Source of the DNA: Anoplopoma fimbria
Taxonomy: Eukaryota; Chordata; Actinopteri; Perciformes; Anoplopomatidae
Assembly (NCBI RefSeq): GCF_027596085.1
Contig: NC_072459.1
Location: forward strand, 20,728,555 to 20,792,554
Length of the DNA: 64,000 nt
Direction of reading: 5' to 3'
Positions 40,184 to 54,209 of this stretch are shown here, piece by piece (the first letter of the stretch is position 1; each line of letters starts with the position of its first letter). Both the position numbers and the translations under genes were made by a program. The notes beneath the pieces were generated by a model. It was not told the DNA's origin. It ran no database searches and saw only the letters and a program-made list of their open reading frames with translations.

Positions 40184-40264
<81 letters not shown>
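40184..40264. repeat. (CA)n microsatellite
   Basis: About 40 uninterrupted CA units. Confidence 0.97.
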
Positions 40265-40268
<4 letters not shown>

Positions 40269-41199
40269 TCACTTCATCCATGCAGTTCTCTGGTGCGGTC
40301 AGCAGGGGGCAGAGTTTGACAACTCATAGAGAAAGGCAGGGGGAAAACAATGAGAGATTTTCAAATGATGATAACCAGTATGTGTCACTGGTTGTGTTGT
40401 TTTGGTTGATGCTTAATGTGTTTAACTCGATCTGTTAGGAGAATGGAGAGCACCGCAGTGGTAATTATTATGTCATAGACGGGTCGGTGGATGGATAGGT
40501 GAATGAGATTTTGCAGCTCCACCTGCTGAGAGACATTGAACTGAATGATAGCTCCATCCTCATTCATGTGGACATCTATTCTTGTTATTGTATGGACAGT
40601 GGAAATAGCATTTAACATTAGCACTGTGGCAGTTGCGTGTGAGCGCTGCAATAATCATGATTTAATCATAATGATAATCATAATATAACAATAATTTTGA
40701 CCCAGATCACCAAATAACTCATTCACACACGCACAATATTGTACACATACATGTGCACCGGCTGTGACCGGTTTGGCCCCCCCCCCCCCAGCCAAACCTC
40801 CCAGCAGGCATAGCAACATGAATATTTTATTTAATTACCCCCTGATCAATAGCTCAATGCCAAGTTTGTCGTCTTCCCTACTTCCTGTTGCTCCTCGACC
40901 TTATTTATTTCTCCTCCTGTCTCCTTCCCTTCTTTCCTCTCCTGAAGGATTTTTGGGGATTTGCAGACGACCTCTTCCACACCTCCGTTTGGTCACTGTT
41001 GTTTCTACTTCCTCGTTTTCTTCACCCACCTGATGTTTTTTTAAGTGGAGAAGAGGAGGAAGAGAAATGGAGGGTAAGGCCATAAAGAATAGAGGACAGT
41101 GAATAAAATAAGACAAAAAGAGAGATAGAGGAAAGGAATGCAGATGGAAGACTGTCAGAAAGTGGATGAAGGGAAGGAAATAGGTAGAGATTGAGGAGG

Positions 41200-41201
<2 letters not shown>

Positions 41202-41240
<39 letters not shown>
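41202..41240. repeat. (GT)n microsatellite
   Basis: About 19 GT units. Confidence 0.96.
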
Positions 41241-41241
<1 letters not shown>

Positions 41242-41381
41242 ATGGTGCCCTAAATGTGTGTTCATCTGGCTTAATTCTCAAGGACAGAACTATTAAAGAT
41301 TAACAAGGAACCACTATGTTTTATTGAGACAGGCTGCGTTTTGAGGGCACATGGCTTCCAAACACAGACCTACTAAAAATG

Positions 41382-41489
<108 letters not shown>

Positions 41490-41850
41490 TGTGTTTTCCT
41501 GCAGGCTTCTACATTTTGTCCAGACCAAAAAAAAGAAATTCCTTTCTGAAAAGCCATGTCGTGACCATAGTCCTACCTCATTAAGAGCAGCCTCACTTAA
41601 TGCATGTCCACATTTGATTTTATGTCTGTTATGTTGGAAACTATCAGGATCCTGCAGACACTCTATACTAAGTGACACAGATTGGTTAGTGTGGGCAAAC
41701 ATGGATGAAAGAATAAAAACTTGTCGGGACATCGTAGTGTACCTGTTGTGTAGTTACATCTGATCCTTGCTTTATTATCAAGCAATATTTATTTACTCCA
41801 GCAGGTGGTTTGAAAGTTTCGTCCTCGTCTAGGAATACACATCACGTTTT

Positions 41851-41886
41851 ACTCCTCCTTGTCTAAGGTTTCAGACAAGGAGGAGT
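41851..41886. repeat. Perfect hairpin, 14-bp stem
   Basis: Stem actcctccttgtct (41851-41864), 8-base loop, then agacaaggaggagt (41873-41886). Confidence 0.96.
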
Positions 41887-42256
41887 CAGGGTTTTTATTT
41901 CAGGACCATTACTGCGGGATATATCACTAAACTACCCATGCATCGTTTGATTTATTTGTTAACATCATTACTGTGGTTGCTCGTAGAAAAACAAAGGAAC
42001 ATTCCAACTCGTTACAATTCACCTCTGCGGTGCCTTTTTGATTATTTCTCATGGTGCACTTTTATATACACGCTTGTATACAATATAATAAAGGCAATAA
42101 AAGAGTGAATCAAGGCGGAATCTTCATTTTCTTTTCCTTCTATGGATTGAATGGTCCACGTTTTTATTGTCAGTGTGTCATGCTGTGTGTGACTTGCACT
42201 GCTCTGGTCTTGGTTTTATCTCGATCCTCTCTGGTTTTGGTCTTGTTTATTCAAAA

Positions 42257-42340
42257 CTTGTTTATTCAAAGTTTATCGATATTGAACTAGTCAAGTCCAA
42301 ATCACACCAAAATACAACATGGCACTTCCTTGGGTCCCAA
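42257..42340 (-). repeat. Inverted repeat partner B (84 bp)
   Basis: It contains tttattcaaagtttatcgat and tccaaatcacaccaaaatac, the reverse complement of 38757-38841 with a few differences. The pair is spaced by 3.4 kb. Confidence 0.85.
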
Positions 42341-42443
42341 CAGTAAAATCTGTAATTTTATTTTAATAAATTTGAATGTCTAAGTTCCAAACCTCTCATG
42401 GTGGTTCCTCAAGCAGTGACTTTTGTGATTTGCACTTCGGACA

Positions 42444-42521
42444 TGTCATGTCAATAGCACCTTTTAGAAATATATTTACTGAGAAAAATGGTGAGGCGTT
42501 CAATACTTATTTTACCCGCTG
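42444..42521 (-). mobile_element. Solo terminal inverted repeat of the same Tc1-like family, opposite orientation
   Basis: It ends caatacttattttacccgct then g before TATA, the reverse complement of the 26621 end. Upstream it matches tagaaatatatttactgaga. The similarity begins near 42444. Confidence 0.85.
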
Positions 42522-45388
42522 TATATACCACCAATTGGACTGGCGTGCGGAACGAAACTGCAGCATGCGCAGTCGGGGTGCCTTCCTTGCGTACAGTCTG
42601 CACGCGGACCCTCACGGACCTGAACATTGATGCTGATACTGTGATACATCTGAACCGTAATGCGGCCGTTTAACCTATAAAACACAAATGAACAAGCTGC
42701 ATAATCAGTGACTACAAGTCTTTAGAACTGAACTGAAGGAAATAAATTGATAAGATTAGATTAGATTTAGATTCATGTTAAAATCAGCACAACTATATCC
42801 TTCAGGGACATTTTCTCAATATCTTTTAGTTTTTGTGGGAAACATGAAATGGAGCATTTGATTAATTAGCTAAGAAGAAAATGAGTTGACATGCCTTGGC
42901 TAGTTTGCTAGAAGCTTAAACTTTCCCCCGATAAAAAAAAAACTTGGTGCTGATACATTTTCCGACCACCTTCCACTTGCTTTCAGTTTAAAATTAACAT
43001 TGGAACAAACTCCTCATCTACTCTTGATGTATTCATGAAGGTGCCATATCTGTGTTTTAATTTTAAGGCTTCCGTTTATAAACCGAACACATTGCACCGC
43101 TAAAATATATCACCACATGGACAAAAACAGACAAATTCACACTCAAAAAACAAGAAAACACAACAGTGAGTTTAAAAATATTTTTTAATTGGGGTGTAGG
43201 TGGCAGAGGAACCACTGACTGTGTCGCTCCTCCTCCCTGTTGTCTCTCTGTCCTCTGAGAGACATCCTTCTATTATTCTACAGGAACACCCCCACAGCAC
43301 CGCATCATCTGCATAGCTACGATATGTCACACTTTACAGTGCTGTCACCAGTGCAATGAATGAGTCATGTGTGCAACCCACAGGGATTTTTGTTAATAAG
43401 ACACTTCTCAGACACATAAGGCCAACACTGTAACATCATTCTGTGTTAAGTGTGTTTTTGTGTATTTCTGTCACTTTCAGATACATTTTTTGGCATTTAA
43501 TGCTCTACTGGCATGTAGAAACTCCCACTATTAATAGCATTGTCATTTGAATGATCACCCCATTGCGTATGCAGTTCAGTCATGTTCAGTAGAACTAGTC
43601 CCTTTTTTCCAACCTCTACTTACAGCCTCTCTTATTCTCTACTCAGTTCTCTGTGTTCAGCAGTCTGCAGTCTAGTTGAAGTTTTACAGAGTTTTTGTCA
43701 CGTGACTGTTGGTCTCAGCCAAGACAATCATGGATACTTAGTTGTGCTAAGGGGCACATCATTTAACAGGATCTGGTTACTCAAAAATGGTTTGTTTGGG
43801 GCAAGATTTTAAATGACATGTATAATAAAATCTTTTCAATGAAAATTCACAATCTTCACAAAATGTTTTTTACAACTTCTGGCTATGCTAAAGGAGTTTT
43901 GGCGATTGTTTGAAGAAAACATGCTTTTCAATCCCAACGGTGGATTTTAGGGTTCAGAGTGTTAAACCCAGGAAGGGGACAACGGGTCGTCACATTTGGC
44001 ACCTACAATGATAGAAGATAGTTGTCAAACAAGTAAAAAAAACCGTTAGTTAAATGTTATATAATTTCTGCACACTGGTTAAAACCTCTCACCCTTAATA
44101 CAACTGCTGATTACTCTTCAGACTGGTAGTTAACCTTTTACTATTAACTTTACTATATTACAACCTCAATTCCCAAAAAGTTGAGTTGATGTGTAAATGA
44201 AAGTGTCTATTTCTACACAGAAAAACATATCAGTCTGAGCATTATCTCAACATTGTCTCTGTACTCTATTCAGTTGAAAATAGGTACTGAAGGATTTGCA
44301 AATCATTGCTTTGTGAGTTTATTTAGCTCTAACAGCATTCCCACCTTTCTAGCTAACGTTAGCTAACAGTTAGTGTAGCTCATCAAGGCCACTGGAGGTG
44401 GTTGCCTCGGTTTACGACAGCAAACCACGTCAGAACAATTACGTAAAGACATGACTTATTGCTAAAAATGCAACACTTAACATATTCAATGTTTACTTGA
44501 GCTTACTTTTGATAAAGTGTTTGCTGCAAAAACGTGTATACTTTGACGGCTGCCATCGTTCGCCCTCAACCGGGACGGAGGAACGTTTAATGGCACAAAT
44601 CCACAATGTCCTTCTTTCAGGGTTTCATTTCTTGGACGGGATTCTGTAGGAACACGGCCCAGGCTTGTCTCCTCATCAGTTTTGCATCTGATAGCACAAC
44701 AACTATCCCGTAATTAGACGAAACAACAGAAATCACTCGCTTGGTAAGCGATGTTTTGCCCTCCATGGGGCATTCCCTTAAGGACGTGAAAACTATAAAT
44801 AACCAAATGTTACAATGCAGAATGGTGATCGTGAACATAGTTGACATTATAGCTGCAAAAACATCAGCTTGTTAACATTCTCATTGTGAGCATGTTAGCA
44901 TGCCAGCGTTAGCATGTATCTCAAAGCTCTGCTGTGCCTTAGTACAGCGCTGCAAAGCTGTTAGCATGGCCGTAGCCTTTTAGTCTTTTTAGGACTTATG
45001 CTATCTAGAGAGATACATGCTAACTAATTTCTAAAAAAAACTATTCTCTGTGTGCAACCTGTTAAATTTCGGATTCCAAGTTTTTAATCAAACTCGTTTC
45101 CTAATATTAAAAAAAATACTAAATATGTAGAGACTTTGTGGACTGGAAACAACCAAGTCAAGTAATCCTTTCTGCTGTTGCCCTAAAAATGTTACCAATG
45201 GGAACATACATCTTTCTTGTCTGAACCGTTTGGAACAAGCCCTACCATGCCAGCAAATAATGTAGTTTGAGGCTGATTCAACATTTCAGTTCAGTCACTG
45301 CTCAGCCTTTGGCTGACTCAACTTCTAATACGCCGAACAGGCCGAGTTTTTGAAGGTGACACTGAGGCAGGCCCCGCTTCGTCTGTTG

Positions 45389-45402
45389 GTTGCCCCGGCA
45401 AC
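45389..45402. promoter_or_regulatory. Candidate RFX X-box
   Basis: GTTGCC-CC-GGCAAC is two perfect RFX half-sites with a two-base spacer. RFX factors drive ciliary and MHC class II genes. No gene is recognised next to it, so its function is unknown. Confidence 0.4.
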
Positions 45403-45722
45403 GGCGGATGCACGACTCCTGCAGCGACAGCTCAGAAGCCACGCTGGGTAAACACGAAATCTCCTGAGAGCGGGAAGACCGCTAATGACACCGCAGCGGA
45501 AGAAACACGGCGCAATCATACACAAACACACACACACAGAGGGAACTCACTGGGGACCAGGGAGCTTTAGTTGTTAACAACTCTAACATCTCTCCATCCC
45601 TCTCCCTTTCTCACTTCTATCTATATCTGTCCTTTCTAACCCCTGTCTCTTCATCAGGCCTTCAGCATTCTCCCTTATTCAGCCAAAAGTGGGCCACAGA
45701 GCACAACCCTATCCCAGCTGAT

Positions 45723-45723
<1 letters not shown>

Positions 45724-45753
<30 letters not shown>
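45724..45753. repeat. (CA)n microsatellite
   Basis: About 15 CA units. Confidence 0.95.
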
Positions 45754-45758
<5 letters not shown>

Positions 45759-47971
45759 TCTCGCACACGTACGCTCGCTCACATGGTCAAAAAGCTGCAC
45801 ACGGAAAGAGTCGATGCTAATTAGCTCTACAAACAGGTCTCGGCTCGCTCAGCAGGCGTGTGTGTGCGTGTCGGGGTTAGAGAGGGGCAGTGTGCCGTTA
45901 ACTAGTGTGTCAGGATTTCTTTTTCTGTCCTCATTTACGGAAATGAGGCTTGCCCCCTGAGTGACCCACGTCTCCCGACACAGGGAGGCAGGAGAGAGGG
46001 AGGAGGAGGAGATGGAGGGACATTAAAGAGCATTATCTTTCAATTTATATATGGGAGACATCAAACAGGCAGAGGAGGACAAGGCGTCACAACGAAGTGT
46101 GATAATGGGAGAGAGACATGTGGATGGACAGGACATGCAGAGAGAGAGAGAGAGAGAGAGCGATGAATGATGGCTAAACTAGTTAAGCGATGGACTTTTC
46201 CTTGTAAGGCGAAGACATGAGGCCAAATTCAGAGCTCTAAAGTCAGATGGTGCATGGCTCAGTGAATGGGTCTTAATGAAGCAGATCCTTCATCCCATCT
46301 CCATATAAGGCCATGTACATACGGCAGCAGGGTTTCCTTGACAACTTTGTGGTGCCCATGTTATAAATGCTGACCCATTTTTAGCATCTATCTTGTGTAC
46401 CTTTGCCATTGACCTCCATTGTTGTTCAAAAAACACATTAGTAACACAGAAAGGAGGCCATGCCATGGCATATCCAGCTCTGATGCCCTAAATACTCACT
46501 AGTTCACAAAGTTTGTGTATAAATCTGTGGCTAAAAATGGTACCCAACACATGCACTATTTACTTTCTGCTTAGGTGAGATTTGCTAAAAACTACAGCGG
46601 CCAGAAATTTTATTAAATTTGAAATTGAGTGGGTGCCAAGGAATAGTATGATATAGCGATAGCCTAAGTCATTTTTGGTCTTGGTCATTTACTGGGTCAC
46701 TCACTGAACCTACAGCTATCCCAATTATGCAGTTCCCCTCAGTTTTGCTGAGCTTTCTAGCGACTTTTAGCTAACTGTTGAATCCTGCAACTTAACTATT
46801 TTGGGAAACTTTAATTAAGGCGGGGCAATAATTCAATACAATATTTTATCGTCTTTCATATCGTGATGAAATCTTACATCGAGCTATCGTGAAACACAAT
46901 AACAGCATCTTAATTGATAATAACAAGCACATACTAAAATTTCTCAGAAAACCTGATTATTTCTCACTAAAGCTCTTAATAAAATGAGAAAATACTATTT
47001 TATTTTTCAAGTATTTTATTCCCACACAAGTATAGAAAACCATGTGGTTATTTCTTAAAGACTATTTATTTATTTATTGAATTACCAGGAAACATGCTGC
47101 AACCTTATCGTGATAAGAAATGAATTGTATCATTATGGAAGATTTTGGCCATATGGCCCAGCTATATCTTTGAATCCAGGCACAGCAGGCTGCTGTTTTC
47201 TGTGAAAAAAGCTCTAATAAAACCCACTGTACACCACCAGCTCCACAGCAAACCAAAAAGAAAAAAGGTAAGCTGCTTGCTGGGGAACATTTAGCACCTA
47301 AAGAGCGAGATATTTCTCAAAGGAGTTGGTGGAGACCAAAACAGAGCTCATAAGAGAATACTGTACTCACATTCGCCTGGTGGTCAGAAACACAATGGTT
47401 CCATATCGGCTGGATAAATTGAGGTCAATATACGTCACTGTAGCTTGATCAGCTGCTCCAAAGTGGCCAAAATAAATGCTGGCCACACTTTGTAGTCAAC
47501 ACACCGCACAGTTGAAAACCTTTTGTTGTCTGGTCTTAGTCTGCAACACCATTCAGCACACAGGGTCATAAATAATGTCCTGGTTTCTGCCACTTGCGTC
47601 GTAAACAATGACAGTGATCACTGAAAATTCCTTGAAACAGGGAAAAAGACAAAAAGACAAAAAGAAGCTGCTATGGAAACCTCCCAGACTGCCTGCACAT
47701 TAGCTCTACATAGCATTTTTACACCATTGACCAAGATGTCATCTGACCAGAGAAAATGAGGCTCACCAGTGAAGACAAAAGTAGAAGAAAAGCCTCAGAT
47801 GACCTGGTATTTATTTCTTGGATAAAGAAACCCTGAATGGCTGTCCAAATGCCATTGTAGCCATCTGGTGTAGCCTAGTTTTACCACCACCACACAGTAT
47901 TGTTTTTGCAAACTACGCAATCCTTACCGTTCCGTAAGAGGCAGTGGTTTGTACTTAGAAAACCTCTAAGA

Positions 47972-48003
47972 TATCTGCCTCCTACTTGGGGAGGAGGCAG
48001 ATA
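47972..48003. repeat. Perfect hairpin, 12-bp stem
   Basis: Stem tatctgcctcct (47972-47983), 8-base loop, then aggaggcagata (47992-48003). Confidence 0.95.
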
Positions 48004-51000
48004 AGGAATGCCTGTGGGAATGTTTCAGGGTTATTCTGGCTCAGCAGCAGCATTTTTACCTGGGTCAACTGCATAAAAATAGGTTATCTGATGGATGTTC
48101 CTCATAAGTTATACGTATCGAAACATAGCATCTACTCGCCATCATTTTCTGGTTTCAGAAAGGCTATGATCTTGACCTTGACTTAAATTTGTTTTGTAAA
48201 GTTTTCTGATGCTGATGTCATACTATTATGTGTAGTTTGTGTCTGGGGGCTGTGTGTTGTATATACTTGTACTACATTTATCTGGCTATATAGATACTTT
48301 ATAGTTACTTATAAACAAAAAACAATTATGTTCAGGAAAAAAAACCTGGTTGACGCAAATTTTGTTGACTTGAATGACACGACTACAAAGTGACGAACGA
48401 GGCGGGACTAACGACAATACAGCATGATGTTCATTAAGTAAATTATGGTCCATTTTGAGTCAAATAGAGCATAAAGCAGGGTATACTTAAGGGCGGGCTT
48501 ACTGTGATTGACTGGTGGCTATACGGCATCCTCAGGTCACTACTTCGCAACCAAATATGGTCATATCCGTTAAGTGGTTACAAAAAGCTAAGATGGCTAC
48601 GGTCATAATCCAAGATGGTGCCGGCCTTAACGCCGAACTCAAGGCTTCAAAATGGCAGTCCACTAACCAATGGGTGATACTAACAACACATGTGACTAAC
48701 AACTAAGGTGACTAAAGACACACATGTCTAATGACACACTTGACTAAAGACATGACAAAATGTCAACATTTACTTTTAGATATCACGGGGTGCAAACGGC
48801 GGTCTCCTGGAGAATTGTCCTGTGTTTGTTTGACCCATCCTCCTCCTCTCCCCACTGCCCTGCGTGGACTATTCGATACCACGCTCAGCTGCCTTATTTG
48901 ACTTGTTGGGAGTGAGAACGCGTGGACAAAACCAATTAATGATACAATATAAACAATCAGCATAACGACAATAATGACATTACCATTTAACACTCACAGG
49001 GGCCATGTGTCTGCACAACTACTTTTACTTATGATACTTGGACATCAAACTCCCCCCATCCCCCAAAGCATACTGTGGTTGCTCCCCCCCCCCCCCAGTG
49101 ACCTGACCTCATATTTGATCTGGCTTGGTAATGCGAACCAGGCGAGCGAGTTGTTTGCTGGGTTATTATTGATCTTGCAGCGCTGAGCTTTGGATTACTG
49201 CTGGGTTAATGGGTGCGTGGTGTTGATGGAGCTTGCAATATTACAATATTCATTTTTACTTGATGGTATCTACAGATGGAGCTGTACATGAGAGGCGGTT
49301 GGATCTTTCTGCATTCTTGTTAAGCTGTAATTACCTGAACAGCCTTATTTATTTTTTATTTATTTTTTTCGTGAATTTTAAGTGGGAAATAAAAGACTGC
49401 TTCCACCCGATCATTTTGGTTTTATGTTTCTATCAAATGGGTGCATTTTCAGTGTTTAATATACTGTTATATCTGCAAATGTCATCACAACATGCAACCC
49501 CTTTCACATTTTTGTCAGTTTGACTCGTTGTAAAAACGATTAAAAGCCGTTTTAATGCTAAACACACCATGCGGCACGTCTATTTTAGCTCCGTAGATGT
49601 CACGCAGTGTTCCCTCGTTCAGATCTGCCATTCTTTCCTCCCTCGACATTAAAATCACCTTTTGTAACACCAAGCGTTTTCCTCCATGTGACAGCTGAAA
49701 GGAGGGCAAAAGTCAAATACTTCTCAGAGGCTGAGCAAAATGTTTCAGCAGGAACTCACCGCCGCACGCAGCGTGTGCCGCTGATCGGCTGCCCGGAGCT
49801 GGCACCGACTTGTGAAAAAACATTTTGGGTTTCTTGACAGCTCCATCTGGATACAGCAGAGCTTTTATGCGAGGGTGTGAGCTGCAGCTCTGCTGGATTA
49901 ACCCTTGCTGGGATAATGAGCGTTGATGGTAGCCTAAAGACGAGGGGATCCACCGCTCCGATCAGCGGATCAGCTCAGTAATCAGCAGGACCACGCAGGG
50001 AGACGGCATGAGGCCCACTGGGGTCGTATCTTTTGAGAGACCAGAAAGAGACAGTAAAGATTTTGAGTTGATGGGGCGAAGCAGAGACAGACCGTTGTGA
50101 AGGCCAAAAATAGCCTTCATGTAAGAGAGAAAACTAACAGACTTCTGTAAAGCAGTGGCACACAAGGTTGCCTTTAAAGCTGCCTTTTTATGCTGTTCAA
50201 AAAACTTGAATTAAGGTAATAAAAAAGATAATTTAGTGTATCTTTTTTCTAGCATAACTGCTGCTGCCAACACTGTCTGGCATAATAATCCATTACATTC
50301 TCCCGAGCTTGTAGGTGTTCAGACTGAAAAAGTGAAGTCACTTCAAGGTCAATTAAGCTTCTTTAACAGTTCTAGCATTTCATTATCCTTTTAAATAACA
50401 TCATGTAATATATTCACACTTTATGATCTGAGATCTGTAGTTTGATGTCTCTATTTTGCATCGTTGTAAGTGTCTTAAGTGTAAAGGGCAAAATACTTGC
50501 CGCACACAGGTTTATTTTACCTTCGTCTCTGTAGCGTTTGGTTGCATGCCAGCTTCACAGTGAGCCATAATGCTGTCGGTTATGCAGGGTTTGAAAGCAA
50601 GGGCTGAATTAATTGGTCCTGAATTAATTTACCGCATCGATCATGCATACACATTGATTTTATTTATTTGAATGTGAAATGTGAAAACACTCGTTAGGTT
50701 GCTCTGCTGCGTTCCATTGCCTCTTGTGCAGTGACTTAAAACTGATTTTCTTTTCTTTTTTCCAAAGTTTGTAGTTTTTACATGCTGGAAGGTCCAGAGC
50801 CGCCCGAAGAGAAGAAAAAATAAATAAACCAACCGCGTAAAACCACGCACAGCGACACTTCTGGGAATATGCCTTTGTGAGTGCTGCAGTGTGTGTGCTA
50901 CTTTATTTATTTATCAGGGACAACATTTTGTATAACCAAAATGAGTTATTTGTGCAAGCAGATTACCGGAACATAACATTAAATTGTATTAACATGTGAT

Positions 51001-51587
51001 GGTTAACTTCAACCTAGCTTTGAATCGTTGCAATGAGGGTAGTATGTACATATTTTTCTTTTGTGTTAGCAGCACTTGGAGCTTCTTGCTCAGAATTCCC
51101 TCGTTTCACTAGGGGGTGTGTGGGATGGTTTGCATAATGGGCCATTTGCGCGTTTCAGGCATCGAAAAAACGGTTCATTTCATTTTTCACAATGTCACTT
51201 CTGACTACATTCATTAAAGACTTTTGCCGTTCTTTTGAAGCACACTGAAGCCTGAACATTGACCATCCAGCATTTTGTTTGTATACTATCTGAATAGGCT
51301 TAAGGGTGGTTTTACATGTCTGACACCAAACTGATAAAACAATATGCAGCTTCTGCCCCCAGCGCTTTTTCCCATTTCAACACAGAGCAGTGCATTCATG
51401 AGAGAGTGGGGGGGAGGGAGAGATAGAGAGAAGGTCCCCTGGATTAAAGCTCTTAGATTAGATGGCATCTGGTGACCTCGGCTGCACAGAGAGCAGTCGG
51501 CCTGGTGTATGCGGTGGGTGTGAGAGAGAGGCCCAGAGAGATTATCACCACCAGCAGAATGTGCATTAGAGATTGCTCCTGTATCTC

Positions 51588-51714
<127 letters not shown>

Positions 51715-51993
51715 GCTGGAGGATTGTTAATCCTAATCCACCCGTACACGCTCAGGACCAACAGGCCATTAGTTCCCGTTTTGTGTATGGACATTTGTGT
51801 GTGTGTGTGTGTGTGTGGGTGTGGGCAACTATATGAACACAGTGTGTGCGTGAACGAGCATGTGCAAGCGGAGATGTACTGGTACGCAGTTTGTGCATTC
51901 CTGGGTGCATGAGAGTGCAATCTGAGAGTGAATAGTGGGGTTAGAGGGCCATTAACCAGTGCATTAGCCCTGTCTGCAGACAGACTGGGGGGG

Positions 51994-52133
<140 letters not shown>

Positions 52134-53027
52134 AGCTGAGGATTTCAGGGGGGAAAGGGACAATGGGGGGTGAGGACTTAGAAGCGAGGGTGGGGGGATT
52201 GAGTGCATTAGTGAGTGCGTGTGTGTGTGTCGGAGGGATTGAGGGGAGCTGACCCATAAAAAAGCAGACAGACACACTCTGAGCAAGAATCAGCTGTCTC
52301 CTCCTCCTCCTCGTATTCAAAGTATACCAACAATTCAACATTGAATCGACACACCAGTGTTGACAACGTGCAATTATTTTGAGATGTTGAGATGTGATTC
52401 ACAAGAAGGTATCGGCATCATTTCATGAACAAGGGGCATCAGGCTCTGTTTCACGCTCCGAAGCTCCCCAAACAAGCCACAAGCCACAATTTAGATTGTC
52501 ATTCAGGCCATTAGTTTAGGAAGGATTGGTTGCATTTTTTTCCACAGTGCCACTGTGTCGCAAAAAAATTTACAAACACAATGTCCAGGCCTAGATAAAA
52601 TGCATAAAAAGCATTCATAGCCCCGTGTCCCAAAAATTACATTACCATTCAACGTAACTGAATTGTTAATTATGTTTCGAGGGAAACCTATTATAACCTG
52701 TTTAAAACGTTTGATTTTGACGCATCAAGTATTTCAAACCATAGTCCGGAGAAGTCCACATAAGGTGGAGGTCAGGGTGGATGATTGGGCTTGGAGTCAG
52801 GACCTTCACCTAGGAGACCACTGTTTATGTCCTGTGTAACACGAAAAAGTCAATGCTGACTCATTTTAATTTACGTCCATAATTTGAATAATATAACAAA
52901 CATATTTATTTTAAGCCAAACCATGGTGTTTTTGCTAAACCTAGCCTAGTTTTGTTGCGCTTTTTTTTCATCCTTCAATTAACAACGTTCATCACATGTT
53001 TAAAACTGCCACTGTTACCCAGGGGAA

Positions 53028-53073
53028 AAAACGTTCACATACAACTAAGCTATTAGTTGTATGGGAACGTTTT
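53028..53073. repeat. Near-perfect hairpin, 21-bp stem, one mismatch
   Basis: The left arm 53028-53048 (aaaacgttcacatacaacta then a) pairs with 53053-53073 with one mismatch (A opposite G). The loop is only gcta. Confidence 0.96.
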
Positions 53074-54141
53074 GTTGAACTATTTTTTTTCTTTTTTACC
53101 AACAAAGAAAATCGTTGCACAAACTGCAGTTTTCAAAGTTTGCTTAAAAAGCTGATAAGTAGCCCTTTGTTCAACTATTTTTTTTTTTTTGTTAAATATT
53201 AGTTAAGTATTTCCCCAACAGCAGTTAACAATGACAAAACGTACTTATAAAACTTATTATAAAGTTAATTGTTGTGCTCCTGTACTAGGACCAAAAACTG
53301 ATTTATTTGTTTGTTTATTCATAGGCTGACATTCACCAGCTGTTTTTAAGTCATTATACAGTCCTTGAAGATGGAAATAAACTTTTGGAAATGTTATTAC
53401 CAAGCTTTTTCAATCAACTCAGTGTTGCAGTGGTGCTGTTTTAAAGTGAGGCAATGTAATTTAACACCAGCCGCAGTGGCCACAATTTAGCACACTGCCT
53501 CCGTGATAATACAACAAAAATCTAAGTTAGCTAACATTAGCCACAATGAGCTAATGGTCATACCAGACCAAGTAAGACCAAAGTAGTAAACTTCCCTGAG
53601 TATATATTGGATTAAGTAAAATTGTGTTGTATGCTTATGAATTCAACTTTTAATCCGTAAGAGGAAGGATGTCTTGTTTTTTTCTTTCAAAACTAACATA
53701 TTCCCAAAGTTATATGCTGTAATCCCCAGCACTTCAGGCGATATATATTTTCTGTTGTACACACTAGTTTTGTTGCTACATATGCTTTCCTCACAGCAAA
53801 CTGAGGATTAATATTGGGAAATAAATGAAAGAGGGCGAGATGGATGAAAAAGGTAGCCAAGGATAGAGAGAGAAAAGAGAAAAGTGGCTAGAGGCACTGA
53901 CAGGGTGAAGACAGTGAGATGCCCCCTATATCTCCAGTTTTCTATTATTCATGAGTAACAAGAAGCAGTGGAGGGGAAGGAGGAGAGGAGATTGTAGCTC
54001 TCCATCTTACCCTTGAGTGTAGTCTTCTAAAGCACCATCTGTCTCTAACTCCTATCTTTCTCTGTCTCTTTTTTACCCCCCCCTCCAGGTCTCTTGGTCT
54101 ATCTCTCATTTCGCACTCTCTCTCTTTGTTGTCTCTTGCAG

Positions 54142-54209
54142 ATTTGAACTTAATGGTTTTGCATACATATCCCGGAGCCAGAGCTGCTATAGGAGGCTAA
54201 GAAGAAACT
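54142..54209 (+). other. Candidate noncoding or 5' UTR exon (68 nt)
   Basis: A long pyrimidine tract ending ttgtctcttgcag (to 54141) is followed after 68 bases by an ideal donor GTAAGT (54210). Only one frame is open (FELNGFAYISRSQSCYRRLR), without resemblance to a family I know. It could be an exon of an unseen lncRNA or a 5' exon of a neighbouring gene. Confidence 0.3.

Noticed and set aside
48500..48720. Short frame with aagatggctac / aagatggtgcc repeats
   Set aside because: It looks like a diverged dispersed repeat. There is no gene-like structure and not enough to define the element.
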